The translations under genes were made by a program, and so were the position numbers. DNA of 64,000 nucleotides from Paenibacillus durus (GTDB lineage Bacteria; Bacillota; Bacilli; Paenibacillales; Paenibacillaceae). Shown in pieces: positions 52,469-60,508 of this stretch (the stretch's first letter is position 1; every line of letters starts with the position of its first letter). The DNA is taken from positions 2,852,001 to 2,916,000 of the forward strand of contig NZ_CP009288.1 of assembly GCF_000756615.1 (NCBI RefSeq). The letters are read 5' to 3'. Under the pieces are notes generated by a model that was not told where the DNA came from, did no database searches, and worked only from the letters and a program-made list of their open reading frames with translations.

Positions 52469-54817
52469 GTGTCCATAAACGAAACCGAATGGAAAGAAGA
52501 ACAGAATCGGGTAGACCGCGTTACCGGACTTCTGAAGCGTCATATCCGGGCCCTCTCTGAGGAGCTGGGACTGCACCGCAGCGATGTGGTTGAGCTTCGC
52601 AAGGATTTCTGGGAAGAGGTAACCGTTAACTTCAGCAGCCCCGACGATCTTGGAGAAACCTCAACAAGTCTGCGGCAGCAGGCTCAAGTCTTGTCGGAGC
52701 GCGAACGCCATCATCTGCAATCCAGCAAAGCGCTGAAAAAATATAAAAAGCTTGTCGTATCCCCTTACTTCGGACGCATCGATTTTGCCGAATCGCCGGA
52801 AGGGGAGACGGAACGCATTTATCTGGGCATTGGCTCCCTTATGGAAGACGACGGCACTTTTCTGATCTATGACTGGCGGGCGCCAATATCAAGTCTCTAT
52901 TATGACGGCGCACCGGGAGCGGCATCATTCGAGACCCCGGCAGGGACCGTAAGCGGAGAAATGAGCCTGAAGCGCCAGTTCGTCATCCAGGACGGAAAGA
53001 TTGAGGTGATGTTCGATACCGGCGTGACGATCGGAGACGAGCTGCTTCAGCAGGTGCTAAGCCACAGCGCAGACGACCGGATGAAAAATATTGTGGCCAC
53101 CATTCAGAAAGAACAGAACGCCATTATCCGCAACGACCGCAGCCGAATGCTTGTTGTCCAGGGGGCGGCCGGGAGCGGCAAGACATCGGCAGCGCTCCAG
53201 CGGGTCGCCTATCTGCTGTACAAATACCGCGGCACCCTTCAGGCTGATCAAGTCCTTCTATTCTCGCCTAATCCGCTGTTCAACAGCTATGTGTCCACCG
53301 TTCTTCCCGAACTGGGCGAGGACAATATGCAGCAGACGACCTTCCAGATGTATCTAGAGCACAGACTGGGCCAAGAATTTCAGCTGGAGGATGTATTCAC
53401 CCAGACGGAAACGCTGCTGAACAGCCCGGAAGGCCCCGAGACGGACGCCCGGAGGGACGGAATCGCCTATAAGTCCTCGGTAGCGTTTCTTGATGTCATC
53501 CGCGGCTATGCGTTTAGGCTGGAGCATGAAGGGATGCTCTTCAAGCCGCTCATGTTCCAGGGCCAGGCTATCGTGGGCAAAGAAGAGATGGAGAGAAAGT
53601 TCTACAGCTACGACCCATCTATCAGGCTGGCGAACCGGATCGACCTTATGACCGGCTGGCTGCTGAAGAAGATTGCCCTCTTTAGCACCGAGGAGCGGAG
53701 TGCGGCTTGGGTGGAGGATCAGATCGAGCTGCTGGACTCCGGGGAGTACCACCGCGCTTATCAGATGATGAGGCGCAAGCAGCGGGGCAAGGAGGAGACG
53801 TTCGACGATTTTTACATGGAAAAGGAACTGCTCGCCCGCTATGTGGTCAGCCAGCGGCTCAAACCGCTGCGGGGTTGGGTCAAGCGCGGCCGTTTTGTCG
53901 ACGCCAAAGGGCTTTATTGCCGGTTGTTTCAGGACAGTGAGCTGCTCGAAAGCCTGAACGGCAACACCGCACTTCCGGAGACCTGGAATGTTGTGAGCAG
54001 GCAGACGATGAATGCGCTGGCTGACGGCAATCTCTCGTACGAGGACGCGACACCGTTCTTATATCTAAAGGAGCTCAGCCAAGGATTCCATACCAATACC
54101 GTCATACGCCATGTGTTCGTGGATGAGGTGCAGGATTATTCGCCGTTCCAGCTGGAATTTATGCGGCGCATGTTCCCAAGGGCAAAAATGACTGTGCTTG
54201 GCGATCTTAATCAGGCGATTTATGCCCAGGGAGAGGCGCTCGGCGAGCTGGCGGGACTGGTAAGCATTTACGGGGAAGAAAATACGGAAGTTGTCTCCCT
54301 GACGCAAAGCTACCGTTCCACCTATGAAATCGTTGAGTTTACCCGTTCGATGATTCCTGGCGGCGACCGGATTATTCCATTCAACCGCAGAGGGGAAGAA
54401 CCATTATTAAGGGAAGTTTCAGGCCGGGAAGAGCTCATCTCCCGGGTGGAAGAGGATATTCTGGATCTGCACTCGAGAGGCTATCATTACGTTGCGGTAA
54501 TCTGCAAGACGGCTGAGGAAAGCTCCCGGATACATGAGGGTCTTAAGGATAAACTGCCGATACAGCTTGTCACCAAAGATACGCCGAATTTCCAGAAAGG
54601 GACGCTGGTTCTGCCTGCTTATCTGGCAAAAGGGGTCGAGTTCGACGCGGTGATCATCTGCGACGGCTCCGAAGAAAGCTATGGCAGAGAGAGCGAGCGG
54701 AAGCTGTTCTACACGGCCTGTACACGGGCGATGCACATCCTGCATATTTTTTATCTCGGCAAACCGAGCCGGTTCATACCCGTCAAAGCGCTGAAGACCG
54801 GAACTCATGCCCAATAA
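52469..54817 (+). CDS. helD: RNA polymerase recycling helicase HelD
   Basis: A 782-residue UvrD/Rep-like protein of the HelD group. Firmicute HelD binds RNA polymerase and uses ATP to free it from DNA and aid recycling. The N-terminal helical arm (RVDRVTGLLKRHIRALSEE) reaches the secondary channel in known structures; Walker A is GAAGSGKTSAALQR near residue 235, followed by the unusual insert and DEVQDYSPFQLEF (Walker B). The C-terminal motor has FYTACTRAMH. Translation starts at GTG 52469 after AAGGGGATGAG. Confidence 0.92.
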   Translation: MSINETEWKEEQNRVDRVTGLLKRHIRALSEELGLHRSDVVELRKDFWEEVTVNFSSPDDLGETSTSLRQQAQVLSERERHHLQSSKALKKYKKLVVSPYFGRIDFAESPEGETERIYLGIGSLMEDDGTFLIYDWRAPISSLYYDGAPGAASFETPAGTVSGEMSLKRQFVIQDGKIEVMFDTGVTIGDELLQQVLSHSADDRMKNIVATIQKEQNAIIRNDRSRMLVVQGAAGSGKTSAALQRVAYLLYKYRGTLQADQVLLFSPNPLFNSYVSTVLPELGEDNMQQTTFQMYLEHRLGQEFQLEDVFTQTETLLNSPEGPETDARRDGIAYKSSVAFLDVIRGYAFRLEHEGMLFKPLMFQGQAIVGKEEMERKFYSYDPSIRLANRIDLMTGWLLKKIALFSTEERSAAWVEDQIELLDSGEYHRAYQMMRRKQRGKEETFDDFYMEKELLARYVVSQRLKPLRGWVKRGRFVDAKGLYCRLFQDSELLESLNGNTALPETWNVVSRQTMNALADGNLSYEDATPFLYLKELSQGFHTNTVIRHVFVDEVQDYSPFQLEFMRRMFPRAKMTVLGDLNQAIYAQGEALGELAGLVSIYGEENTEVVSLTQSYRSTYEIVEFTRSMIPGGDRIIPFNRRGEEPLLREVSGREELISRVEEDILDLHSRGYHYVAVICKTAEESSRIHEGLKDKLPIQLVTKDTPNFQKGTLVLPAYLAKGVEFDAVIICDGSEESYGRESERKLFYTACTRAMHILHIFYLGKPSRFIPVKALKTGTHAQ

Positions 54818-54842
54818 CCCGGGGTTTCTCAATCTGTAAAAA

Positions 54843-54880
54843 AAGGCTGTTCCTAATTGTTCGGGGGCGGCCTTCTTTCT
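54843..54880 (+). terminator. Probable terminator after helD
   Basis: A seven-pair stem (AAGGCTG with CGGCCTT, one G-U) with a long loop is followed by CTTTCT. Confidence 0.45.
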
Positions 54881-54983
54881 GTTGCCGGGCCCTGCTTCAT
54901 GCCCTCTTTTGCAATATGAATAATCGGGGCGGAACGAACCACAATAAAGAATGTTATGAATCATGAGCAAAGGTGGTCCGTAA

Positions 54984-56261
54984 ATGAAAGATAAAAAATG
55001 GGATCTGCTGGCGCTGGCGTCCATCCCTCTGATCATGACGCTTGGAAATTCGATGCTGTTGCCCGTACTTCCTCAAATATCCAGAAAACTGGCGATCAGT
55101 TCCTTTCAAGTCAGCATGATCATAACGGTATACGGTGTCATTGCAATTATTATGATTCCCGTTGCGGGATATCTTTCCGACCGGTTCGGACGCAAAGCCG
55201 TGATTCTTCCCAGCCTGTTAATCGCCGCTCTCGGCGGAGGCGTGTCTGCGGTCGCCGCATGGTTAATGGGAGGGTTCTCCGCGTACTGGGTGATTCTGGG
55301 AGGGCGTTTATTGCAGGGAATCGGAGCGGCGGGGGCATTTCCCATCGTGCTGCCTTTTGTCGGAGATATGTTCAAGGATGAAGAGGAGGTAAGCAAAGGA
55401 CTCGGATTAATTGAAACCTCCAACACCTTCGGCAAAGTGCTTAGTCCGATTCTCGGCGCTTTTCTGGGGACGCTGCTGTGGTTCCTGCCGTTTATATTCA
55501 TTCCTGCGCTCTGTCTAATGTCTTTTCTCCTGGTCCTGTTCTTGGTCAAAAGTCCGAAGATAAAAGAGAGCGAATCCTTCACTGTTCCGCAGTTTCTCGC
55601 GGGCATCCGAAGCGTGCTGCGTGAAAAAGGCCGCTGGCTGTACGCTATATTTGCCGTAGGCTGCATCTGCATGTTCGTTACGTTCGGTGTTCTCTTCTAT
55701 CTGTCAGAGACGCTTGAATCGGTGTACCGCCTGCGGGGCGTGTTGAAAGGCCTGGTGCTGGCTGTCCCGCTCGCGCTGTTATGCCTGTCCTCTTACGGAG
55801 CCGGAAAAATAATCGGCAAAAACAAATTGCTGATGAAATGGATCGGATTTGGAGGTATGGCGCTGGTCACCGCATCCATGGTGATCACAGGCTTTTATAA
55901 GGGGATTTACTATATGGTGGGATTTCTTGGACTTGCCGGAATCGGCATTGGAGCCGCACTCCCTTGCCTGGATGCGCTGATTACCGAAAGCATTGAAAAA
56001 GAGAGCCGCGGCACTATTACTTCCCTGTACAGCAGCATGCGGTTTATCGGGGTGTCTCTTGGGCCGCCGGCTGTATCCCTGCTGATGAATGCCGGTCACT
56101 GGACGCTGTTCGGCACAATGGCGGCAGCCGGAGCTGTAGGAGGACTGTTAACCTTATTTGCCATCAAGCCGAGCAAAGGGGAAAAGGGAGAGAAATTCTC
56201 CCGTTACAAGCCGGACCTGGCCGTTCCAAAGGCCGCCTTCAAGAGGCGATCCCCGGTCTAA
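54984..56261 (+). CDS. MFS transporter
   Basis: A 425-residue major facilitator with about twelve helices. The loop 2-3 motif GYLSDRFGRKAV and the 5-6 segment LLQGIGAAGAFPIVLPFVGD are typical of drug/H+ antiporters. No regulator is adjacent, so the substrate cannot be told. GGTGG lies about eight bases before the ATG. Confidence 0.9.
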   Translation: MKDKKWDLLALASIPLIMTLGNSMLLPVLPQISRKLAISSFQVSMIITVYGVIAIIMIPVAGYLSDRFGRKAVILPSLLIAALGGGVSAVAAWLMGGFSAYWVILGGRLLQGIGAAGAFPIVLPFVGDMFKDEEEVSKGLGLIETSNTFGKVLSPILGAFLGTLLWFLPFIFIPALCLMSFLLVLFLVKSPKIKESESFTVPQFLAGIRSVLREKGRWLYAIFAVGCICMFVTFGVLFYLSETLESVYRLRGVLKGLVLAVPLALLCLSSYGAGKIIGKNKLLMKWIGFGGMALVTASMVITGFYKGIYYMVGFLGLAGIGIGAALPCLDALITESIEKESRGTITSLYSSMRFIGVSLGPPAVSLLMNAGHWTLFGTMAAAGAVGGLLTLFAIKPSKGEKGEKFSRYKPDLAVPKAAFKRRSPV

Positions 56262-56386
56262 GCTTCGTGAACATCGCACATATCACGGCTAGATCGTTAG
56301 CCTGGTTGGATCATTTGCCGCATGTCCCGAAGTGAAGAGACCCAGTGATGATGATTTTCTTTTCAGGTCCATTGCGAACCCGACGT

Positions 56387-56427
56387 AAAAAAGCTCCTGC
56401 CCGGACCGCCGGGCAAGAGCTTTTTTT
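56387..56427. terminator. Strong intrinsic terminator
   Basis: AAGCTC and TGCCCGG pair with CCGGGCA and GAGCTT around one mismatch, followed by seven T; the A-run on the other side makes it bidirectional. It lies in the 280-base gap between the MFS gene and the converging aldolase gene. Confidence 0.88.
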
Positions 56428-56428
56428 G

Positions 56429-56477
56429 AAATATCAGAAAGTATAAGCTTCGCGCTTATCCTTGACCTGATATTTTT
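56429..56477. terminator. Second, AT-rich hairpin next to the previous terminator
   Basis: AAATATCAG with CTGATATTT encloses ATAAGC with GCTTAT, followed by TT. It immediately follows the previous hairpin, making a tandem barrier between converging genes. Confidence 0.65.
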
Positions 56478-56541
56478 ACGAGAAACGGATGCCTTCCTCT
56501 TCAGGAGGACGGCGAAGCCGTTTCTTCTTAAAATGCGGTCA

Positions 56542-57204
56542 TTATTGCGGCTGTTTGGCTACCTGCGGGACCTTTTCCCAGTCTTTAAGGAAACGTTCGA
56601 TGCCATTGTCGGTCAGCGGGTGCTTCCACAAGGATGGCAGCAGCGATCCCGGAATCGTGGCGATGTGCGCTCCGGCGAGGGCTGCTTGTTCTACGTGAGC
56701 GATATTTCTGATGCTGGCGGCAATGATCTCGGAGGACAGACCGTAGTTGGAAAGGATGGTCTTCAGGTCTTTGATCAGCTTCATGCCGTCCACTCCGATG
56801 TCGTCCAGACGGCCGACGAACGGGCTGATAAAGGTAGCGCCCGCCTTGGCGGCCATAAGGCCTTGGGCTGCGGAGAAGATCAGAGTCACGTTCGTTTTGA
56901 TGCCCTTCTTCGTAAGCTCATAGCAGGCTTCCAGACCATCTTCCGTCATTGGCAGCTTGATTACCACATTGGAGCCCCATTCGGCGATTTCGTAAGCTTC
57001 TTCAAGCATTTCCGCTGCTTTTAGACCGATAACTTCGGCGCTGACAGGTCCGGGAACGATTTCAACAATTTCTTTGATAACGTCTTTAAACAGTCTTCCT
57101 TCTTTGGCGATGAGCGATGGATTCGTCGTAACGCCATCCACCAAGCCTAGGCGTGTAATCCGCTTTATTTCATCAATATTTCCGGTGTCCAAGAAAAATT
57201 TCAT
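56542..57204 (-). CDS. Transaldolase-family protein (fructose-6-phosphate aldolase-like)
   Basis: A 220-residue short TalC/FSA-type barrel. MKFFLDTGNIDEIKRI, DGVTTNPSLIAKEG, NVVIKLPMTEDG with the Schiff-base lysine and FISPFVGRLDDIG are family hallmarks. Bacillus YwjH-type proteins act as transaldolases in the pentose phosphate pathway; others act as fructose-6-phosphate aldolases, and sequence alone does not settle which. GAGGAGGATAAC precedes the ATG by about ten bases. Confidence 0.92.
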   Translation of the reverse strand: MKFFLDTGNIDEIKRITRLGLVDGVTTNPSLIAKEGRLFKDVIKEIVEIVPGPVSAEVIGLKAAEMLEEAYEIAEWGSNVVIKLPMTEDGLEACYELTKKGIKTNVTLIFSAAQGLMAAKAGATFISPFVGRLDDIGVDGMKLIKDLKTILSNYGLSSEIIAASIRNIAHVEQAALAGAHIATIPGSLLPSLWKHPLTDNGIERFLKDWEKVPQVAKQPQ

Positions 57205-57260
57205 TTCCTGTTATCCTCCTCTGGTTTCCAGATAGAATGTAAAGCAGTTTGGATAACTAC

Positions 57261-57289
57261 ATTATGAGACATGACCGTGAAAGATTCAA
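57261..57289 (-). promoter_or_regulatory. Promoter of the transaldolase-like gene
   Basis: On the minus strand TTGAAT (57284-57289) and CATAAT (57261-57266) are separated by 17 bases, about 57 bases ahead of the start. Confidence 0.6.
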
Positions 57290-57540
57290 CTGTTATTTTG
57301 ATTATCTCAAACTAACTTTTATAATATAGATATCGCTTTCATGCTGAAGGCCGGATGATCTATGGAGCCAGTTCGCTGCCGGAATGGGAGAAGACCGGCG
57401 AGATCGTGCGAATGGTCAAAAAAGCACATTTTTTGCAGAAAAAAATCGCCGTTTGGCGTAAGAGGCATTTTCGCCCGAGGCTCGCCCGTGTTAATATTAA
57501 TCGGTATGGCTAATTCCGTTAAGTGACGGCGGAAAGGAAG
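57290..57540. other. Rest of a 336-base gap, no clear gene
   Basis: The gap between divergent aldolase and acetyltransferase genes (57205-57540) holds the aldolase promoter. The rest includes a 51-codon plus-strand frame from ATG 57355 without a ribosome binding site; its product is basic (KKIAVWRKRHFRPRLAR). I see no convincing gene, terminator or RNA. Confidence 0.4.
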
Positions 57541-58023
57541 ATGGAAGTGGTTAACACCGAAGTGGAATATGTAATTGTGGACTCCGGCAATCCCGATCTG
57601 CGGCGTTTGATCGCTAGGCTGGACGAGGAGCTTCTGGAAAGATATCCGAAGGAGCGGATTTACGGGGTCGATTTCGATCATCCTGACGTACGCAGGATAA
57701 CCTTTGTTGTCGCGTACTGCCAGGGTGAAGCGCTTGGCTGCGGAGGAATCCGGCCGCTGGAGGGCGTGGAACCGTCTGCGGTCGAGCTGAAGCGGTTCTT
57801 CGTGGACCGGAGCCGCCGCAAGCTGGGAATTGCCGCCGGGATGCTAAGATACCTGGAAGGCCGGGCGCGCGAAGCCGGATTCCGTGAAATGAGGCTGGAG
57901 ACGGGCAGCGAGCAGCCGGAAGCGATAGCGCTCTATATGAAGCACGGCTACCGGCCGATTGAACGCTACGGACCTTATACGGATGATCCGGCTTGTCTCT
58001 GCTACGGTAAAAGTCTGGTCTGA
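57541..58023 (+). CDS. GNAT-family N-acetyltransferase
   Basis: A 160-residue GNAT protein: LGCGGIRPLEG, LKRFFVDRSRRKLGIAAGMLR (acetyl-CoA-binding loop) and LETGSEQPEAIALYMKHGYRP. It acetylates an unknown amine. The ATG at 57541 is close to GGAAAGG; a GTG a few codons later is another possible start. Confidence 0.85.
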   Translation: MEVVNTEVEYVIVDSGNPDLRRLIARLDEELLERYPKERIYGVDFDHPDVRRITFVVAYCQGEALGCGGIRPLEGVEPSAVELKRFFVDRSRRKLGIAAGMLRYLEGRAREAGFREMRLETGSEQPEAIALYMKHGYRPIERYGPYTDDPACLCYGKSLV

Positions 58024-58034
58024 TTCTTAGGTCG

Positions 58035-58232
58035 TCAGACGTGATATTTGCCGGCCGGCTCGTTCAGTACCCATTCCAGCATCATGATGATATCGTCCAG
58101 CCGGGCAAGCTGCGCTGTCAGACCCGCACGCCCGGGATCGTCATCCTTTAAGGGAGCGATACGCGATTCCAAAGATTTGCGCTGGAGTTTCATCTCGTTA
58201 ATTTTGGATTTGATCTGATTTTCGGTTCTCAT
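58035..58232 (-). CDS. Small coiled-coil protein, unknown function
   Basis: A 65-residue, charged, helical protein. Two segments (about 5-27 and 37-55) have heptad-like spacing, suggesting a helical hairpin. AGGAGG lies eight bases before the ATG, which supports a real gene. I recognise no family. It converges on the acetyltransferase gene. Confidence 0.7.
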   Translation of the reverse strand: MRTENQIKSKINEMKLQRKSLESRIAPLKDDDPGRAGLTAQLARLDDIIMMLEWVLNEPAGKYHV

Positions 58233-58311
58233 CCGGAAATCCTCCTGAAAGTAATGAAATTAGGCAATACTCAGTACTAACTATTATAACGGCAAATAGG
58301 GGTGTAACCAA

Positions 58312-58989
58312 ATGAACGCGAAGCAGTTGGCGGCAGAAGCGGCGGTTGAATATATACAGGACGGAATGAAGGTTGGACTCGGCACAGGGTCCACGGCCTA
58401 TTGGGCAATCCGCAATCTGGGCGAACGCGTCGCCGAAGGATTGAAAATAACTGCGGTCGCGACTTCACGCGCTTCGGAGCAGCAGGCAAAGGAGCTTGGC
58501 ATCCCGCTCGTGTCTTTTGGCGAGATCGACCGCCTGGACGTGACTATTGACGGCGCGGACGAACTGGACGGAGAGCTTCAGCTCATCAAAGGCGGAGGCG
58601 GAGCGCTCCTGCGGGAGAAGATTGTTGCAAAAGGCAGCGACCGGATGATTGTAATCGCCGATGAGAGCAAGGTGGTTAAGACGCTCGGAAAGTTTCCCCT
58701 GCCAGTAGAAATCGTGCCGTTTGCCTGGGAATGGACTGTAGCGGATCTGGCAAAGCTCGGCTGCGTTCCGGAGCTTCGGCAGGGCGGTGCAGACTTATAT
58801 AAGAGTGACAATGGAAATTACATAGCGGACTGCCGGTTTGAAATCATAAAATCTGCTCCCGAGCTGGCTCTGGCTCTTCAGTCTATTCCCGGTGTGGTCG
58901 AGCATGGCCTGTTCATCGGTATAGCGGATATGGCGATAGTCGCAAAAAGCGACGGAAGTCTGCAAATCATCAAAAGCGGAACAGCGTAA
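58312..58989 (+). CDS. rpiA: Ribose-5-phosphate isomerase A
   Basis: A 225-residue enzyme interconverting ribose 5-phosphate and ribulose 5-phosphate. GLGTGSTAYWAIRNLG, DGADELDGELQLIKGGGGALLREK with the catalytic Asp/Glu/Lys set, and GNYIADC match RpiA. GGGGTG lies six bases before the ATG. The vanZ-like gene begins two bases after the stop. Confidence 0.95.
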   Translation: MNAKQLAAEAAVEYIQDGMKVGLGTGSTAYWAIRNLGERVAEGLKITAVATSRASEQQAKELGIPLVSFGEIDRLDVTIDGADELDGELQLIKGGGGALLREKIVAKGSDRMIVIADESKVVKTLGKFPLPVEIVPFAWEWTVADLAKLGCVPELRQGGADLYKSDNGNYIADCRFEIIKSAPELALALQSIPGVVEHGLFIGIADMAIVAKSDGSLQIIKSGTA

Positions 58990-58991
58990 GC

Positions 58992-59447
58992 ATGTTCATT
59001 CCCCGGAAAGTCTGGGTAAGGAGAGCTGCGGCAGCGTGCCTTATCTTGTATTCCGCCTGCCTGCTTTACTGGATGTTCCTCGGCTTTGGCCGGACTGCGC
59101 GCTATAGCCAGCCTATGCGGTACAGTCTTGTCCCGCTGAGAACGATATGGTATTATCTTTCGGCCAGCGGTAAAATGCCAGTATCCGCGCGGCTGGTCAA
59201 TCTGCTGGGCAACGTTGCCGTCTTCGTGCCTTTTGGCATACTGATACCTGCGGTCACCAGCAGACTGCGGTCGGCCGCCGGTCTGGCTGTCCTGTGTATC
59301 CCGTGCATTACGGCGCTCGAGATTCTGCAAATGCTGCTGCGCGCCGGGAGCTTTGACGTAGATGACATCCTGCTTAATTTGCTGGGAGTGTGGGCCGGCT
59401 TCGGACTGCTGCGGCTGCTCTGCAAAATGAGGACAAGGAGATTGTGA
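58992..59447 (+). CDS. VanZ-family membrane protein
   Basis: A 151-residue protein with about four hydrophobic helices; LVNLLGNVAVFVPFGILIP and ITALEILQMLL are VanZ-family motifs. VanZ proteins are linked to teicoplanin tolerance, but most are uncharacterised. The ribosome binding site is weak and the gene abuts rpiA, so it may rely on coupled translation. Confidence 0.88.
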   Translation: MFIPRKVWVRRAAAACLILYSACLLYWMFLGFGRTARYSQPMRYSLVPLRTIWYYLSASGKMPVSARLVNLLGNVAVFVPFGILIPAVTSRLRSAAGLAVLCIPCITALEILQMLLRAGSFDVDDILLNLLGVWAGFGLLRLLCKMRTRRL

Positions 59448-59454
59448 ATTAGAG

Positions 59455-59895
59455 ATGCTTATCGATATTAAATCCAAGCTGGATTCTCCTGAGGTGGAGG
59501 AATTATTGTCATACGCCGTCATATCCGATACTGGCGAACTCGAATCGGCCCGCGCGGAATACAGGTCGGAAGCCGCCCTCCAGCTGTACGGCTGGGAGGA
59601 TGAGGAGCTGCTGGTCGGCCTGATCGGCTTTGAAGAGACCGAGGACGGCTCTATCGATATCCGGCACATTGCCGTCCTCCCGGAGAATCGCGGAAAAGGC
59701 TATGCGCGCGGGATGATTTTGGAGCTGCTAACCAGCCGAAATCCCCGGTATGTAATCGCTGAAACCGAGGACGAGACGGCGGCTGATTTTTACCGGAGTT
59801 TGGGCTTTATGGTGTATTCTCTGGGAGAGAGCGGCTCCGGTATCGAGCTGCTTCGCTGCGTGTACGAGGTGGAGGATTCAGAGGACGAAGAATAA
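59455..59895 (+). CDS. GNAT-family N-acetyltransferase
   Basis: A 146-residue GNAT protein. IRHIAVLPENRGKGYARGMI is the acetyl-CoA-binding motif, and DETAADFYRSLGF is the usual following segment. The C-terminus is acidic (EVEDSEDEE). It lies seven bases after the VanZ gene and ends at a terminator, so rpiA, vanZ-like and this gene may form one unit. Confidence 0.86.
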   Translation: MLIDIKSKLDSPEVEELLSYAVISDTGELESARAEYRSEAALQLYGWEDEELLVGLIGFEETEDGSIDIRHIAVLPENRGKGYARGMILELLTSRNPRYVIAETEDETAADFYRSLGFMVYSLGESGSGIELLRCVYEVEDSEDEE

Positions 59896-59900
59896 GGTTT

Positions 59901-59953
59901 AGGGGACTTCCCGCATGTCATCATGGCGATGGCATACAGGAGGTCCCTTTTTT
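59901..59953 (+). terminator. Strong intrinsic terminator
   Basis: GGGACTTCC pairs with GGAGGTCCC and the interior ATGTCATC with GATGGCAT; six T follow. Confidence 0.87.
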
Positions 59954-59973
59954 CGTGCGGACCAGACTTAAGC

Positions 59974-60016
59974 TTGACTTTTCAAACGGAACGAAATATA
60001 GTTTTATAATGAAACT
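59974..60016 (+). promoter_or_regulatory. Promoter and possible operator of the MarR-MMPL operon
   Basis: TTGACT (59974-59979) and TATAGT (59997-60002) with a 17-base spacer. The -10 overlaps the start of an inverted repeat, AGTTT-N7-AAACT at 60000-60016, placed where a MarR dimer could repress its own operon. Confidence 0.6.
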
Positions 60017-60055
60017 GTTCTACTGACGAACTATTTACAGAAGGAGGCGATTATT

Positions 60056-60508
60056 TTGGATGATGAGATCAAACAGTGGATTTACCGCTACATTGACGCC
60101 TATCATACGGTTACCCGGCGGATCAACGCCCGGATCAGGGAAAGTATTGAAGAGGGCCTGACGAGTGAGCAGTTCCAGATTCTCAGGCTGATCGACGGGC
60201 AGCCCTTCTGCACCTCGACTTATCTGTCGGAAGCTTTATGCGTGGGCAAAAGCTCCATTACCGCAATGATCAACCGGCTGGCGGAGGCGGGCATCATTAA
60301 GCGGACTCGGGACGAGAACGACCGGCGGCTTGTTTATCTGGCGATCAGTGAGAATGGGCGCGCCATATATGAAACAGCAGAAGAAAAAGTGCTGGAGGTT
60401 ATCTCGCCCTACTTGATGAACTTCGATAAGGACAAGGTCGAGCAGTTTATCACCATGTTCGAGAGATTGGCGGAATTAATACAGGAATCGGGAGGAAGTA
60501 ACGAATGA
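60056..60508 (+). CDS. MarR-family transcriptional regulator
   Basis: A 150-residue winged-helix regulator. LTSEQFQILRLIDGQP, LSEALCVGKSSITAMINRLAEAG (recognition helix) and RTRDENDRRLVYLAIS (wing) match MarR. It starts at TTG 60056, after AAGGAGG with eight bases of spacing. The stop overlaps the MMPL gene by four bases, so it probably controls that transporter in response to a ligand. Confidence 0.9.
   Translation: MDDEIKQWIYRYIDAYHTVTRRINARIRESIEEGLTSEQFQILRLIDGQPFCTSTYLSEALCVGKSSITAMINRLAEAGIIKRTRDENDRRLVYLAISENGRAIYETAEEKVLEVISPYLMNFDKDKVEQFITMFERLAELIQESGGSNE

Noticed and set aside
57355..57507. A 51-codon basic frame in the aldolase-acetyltransferase gap
   Set aside because: No ribosome binding site and no recognised family; kept only as a note on the gap.
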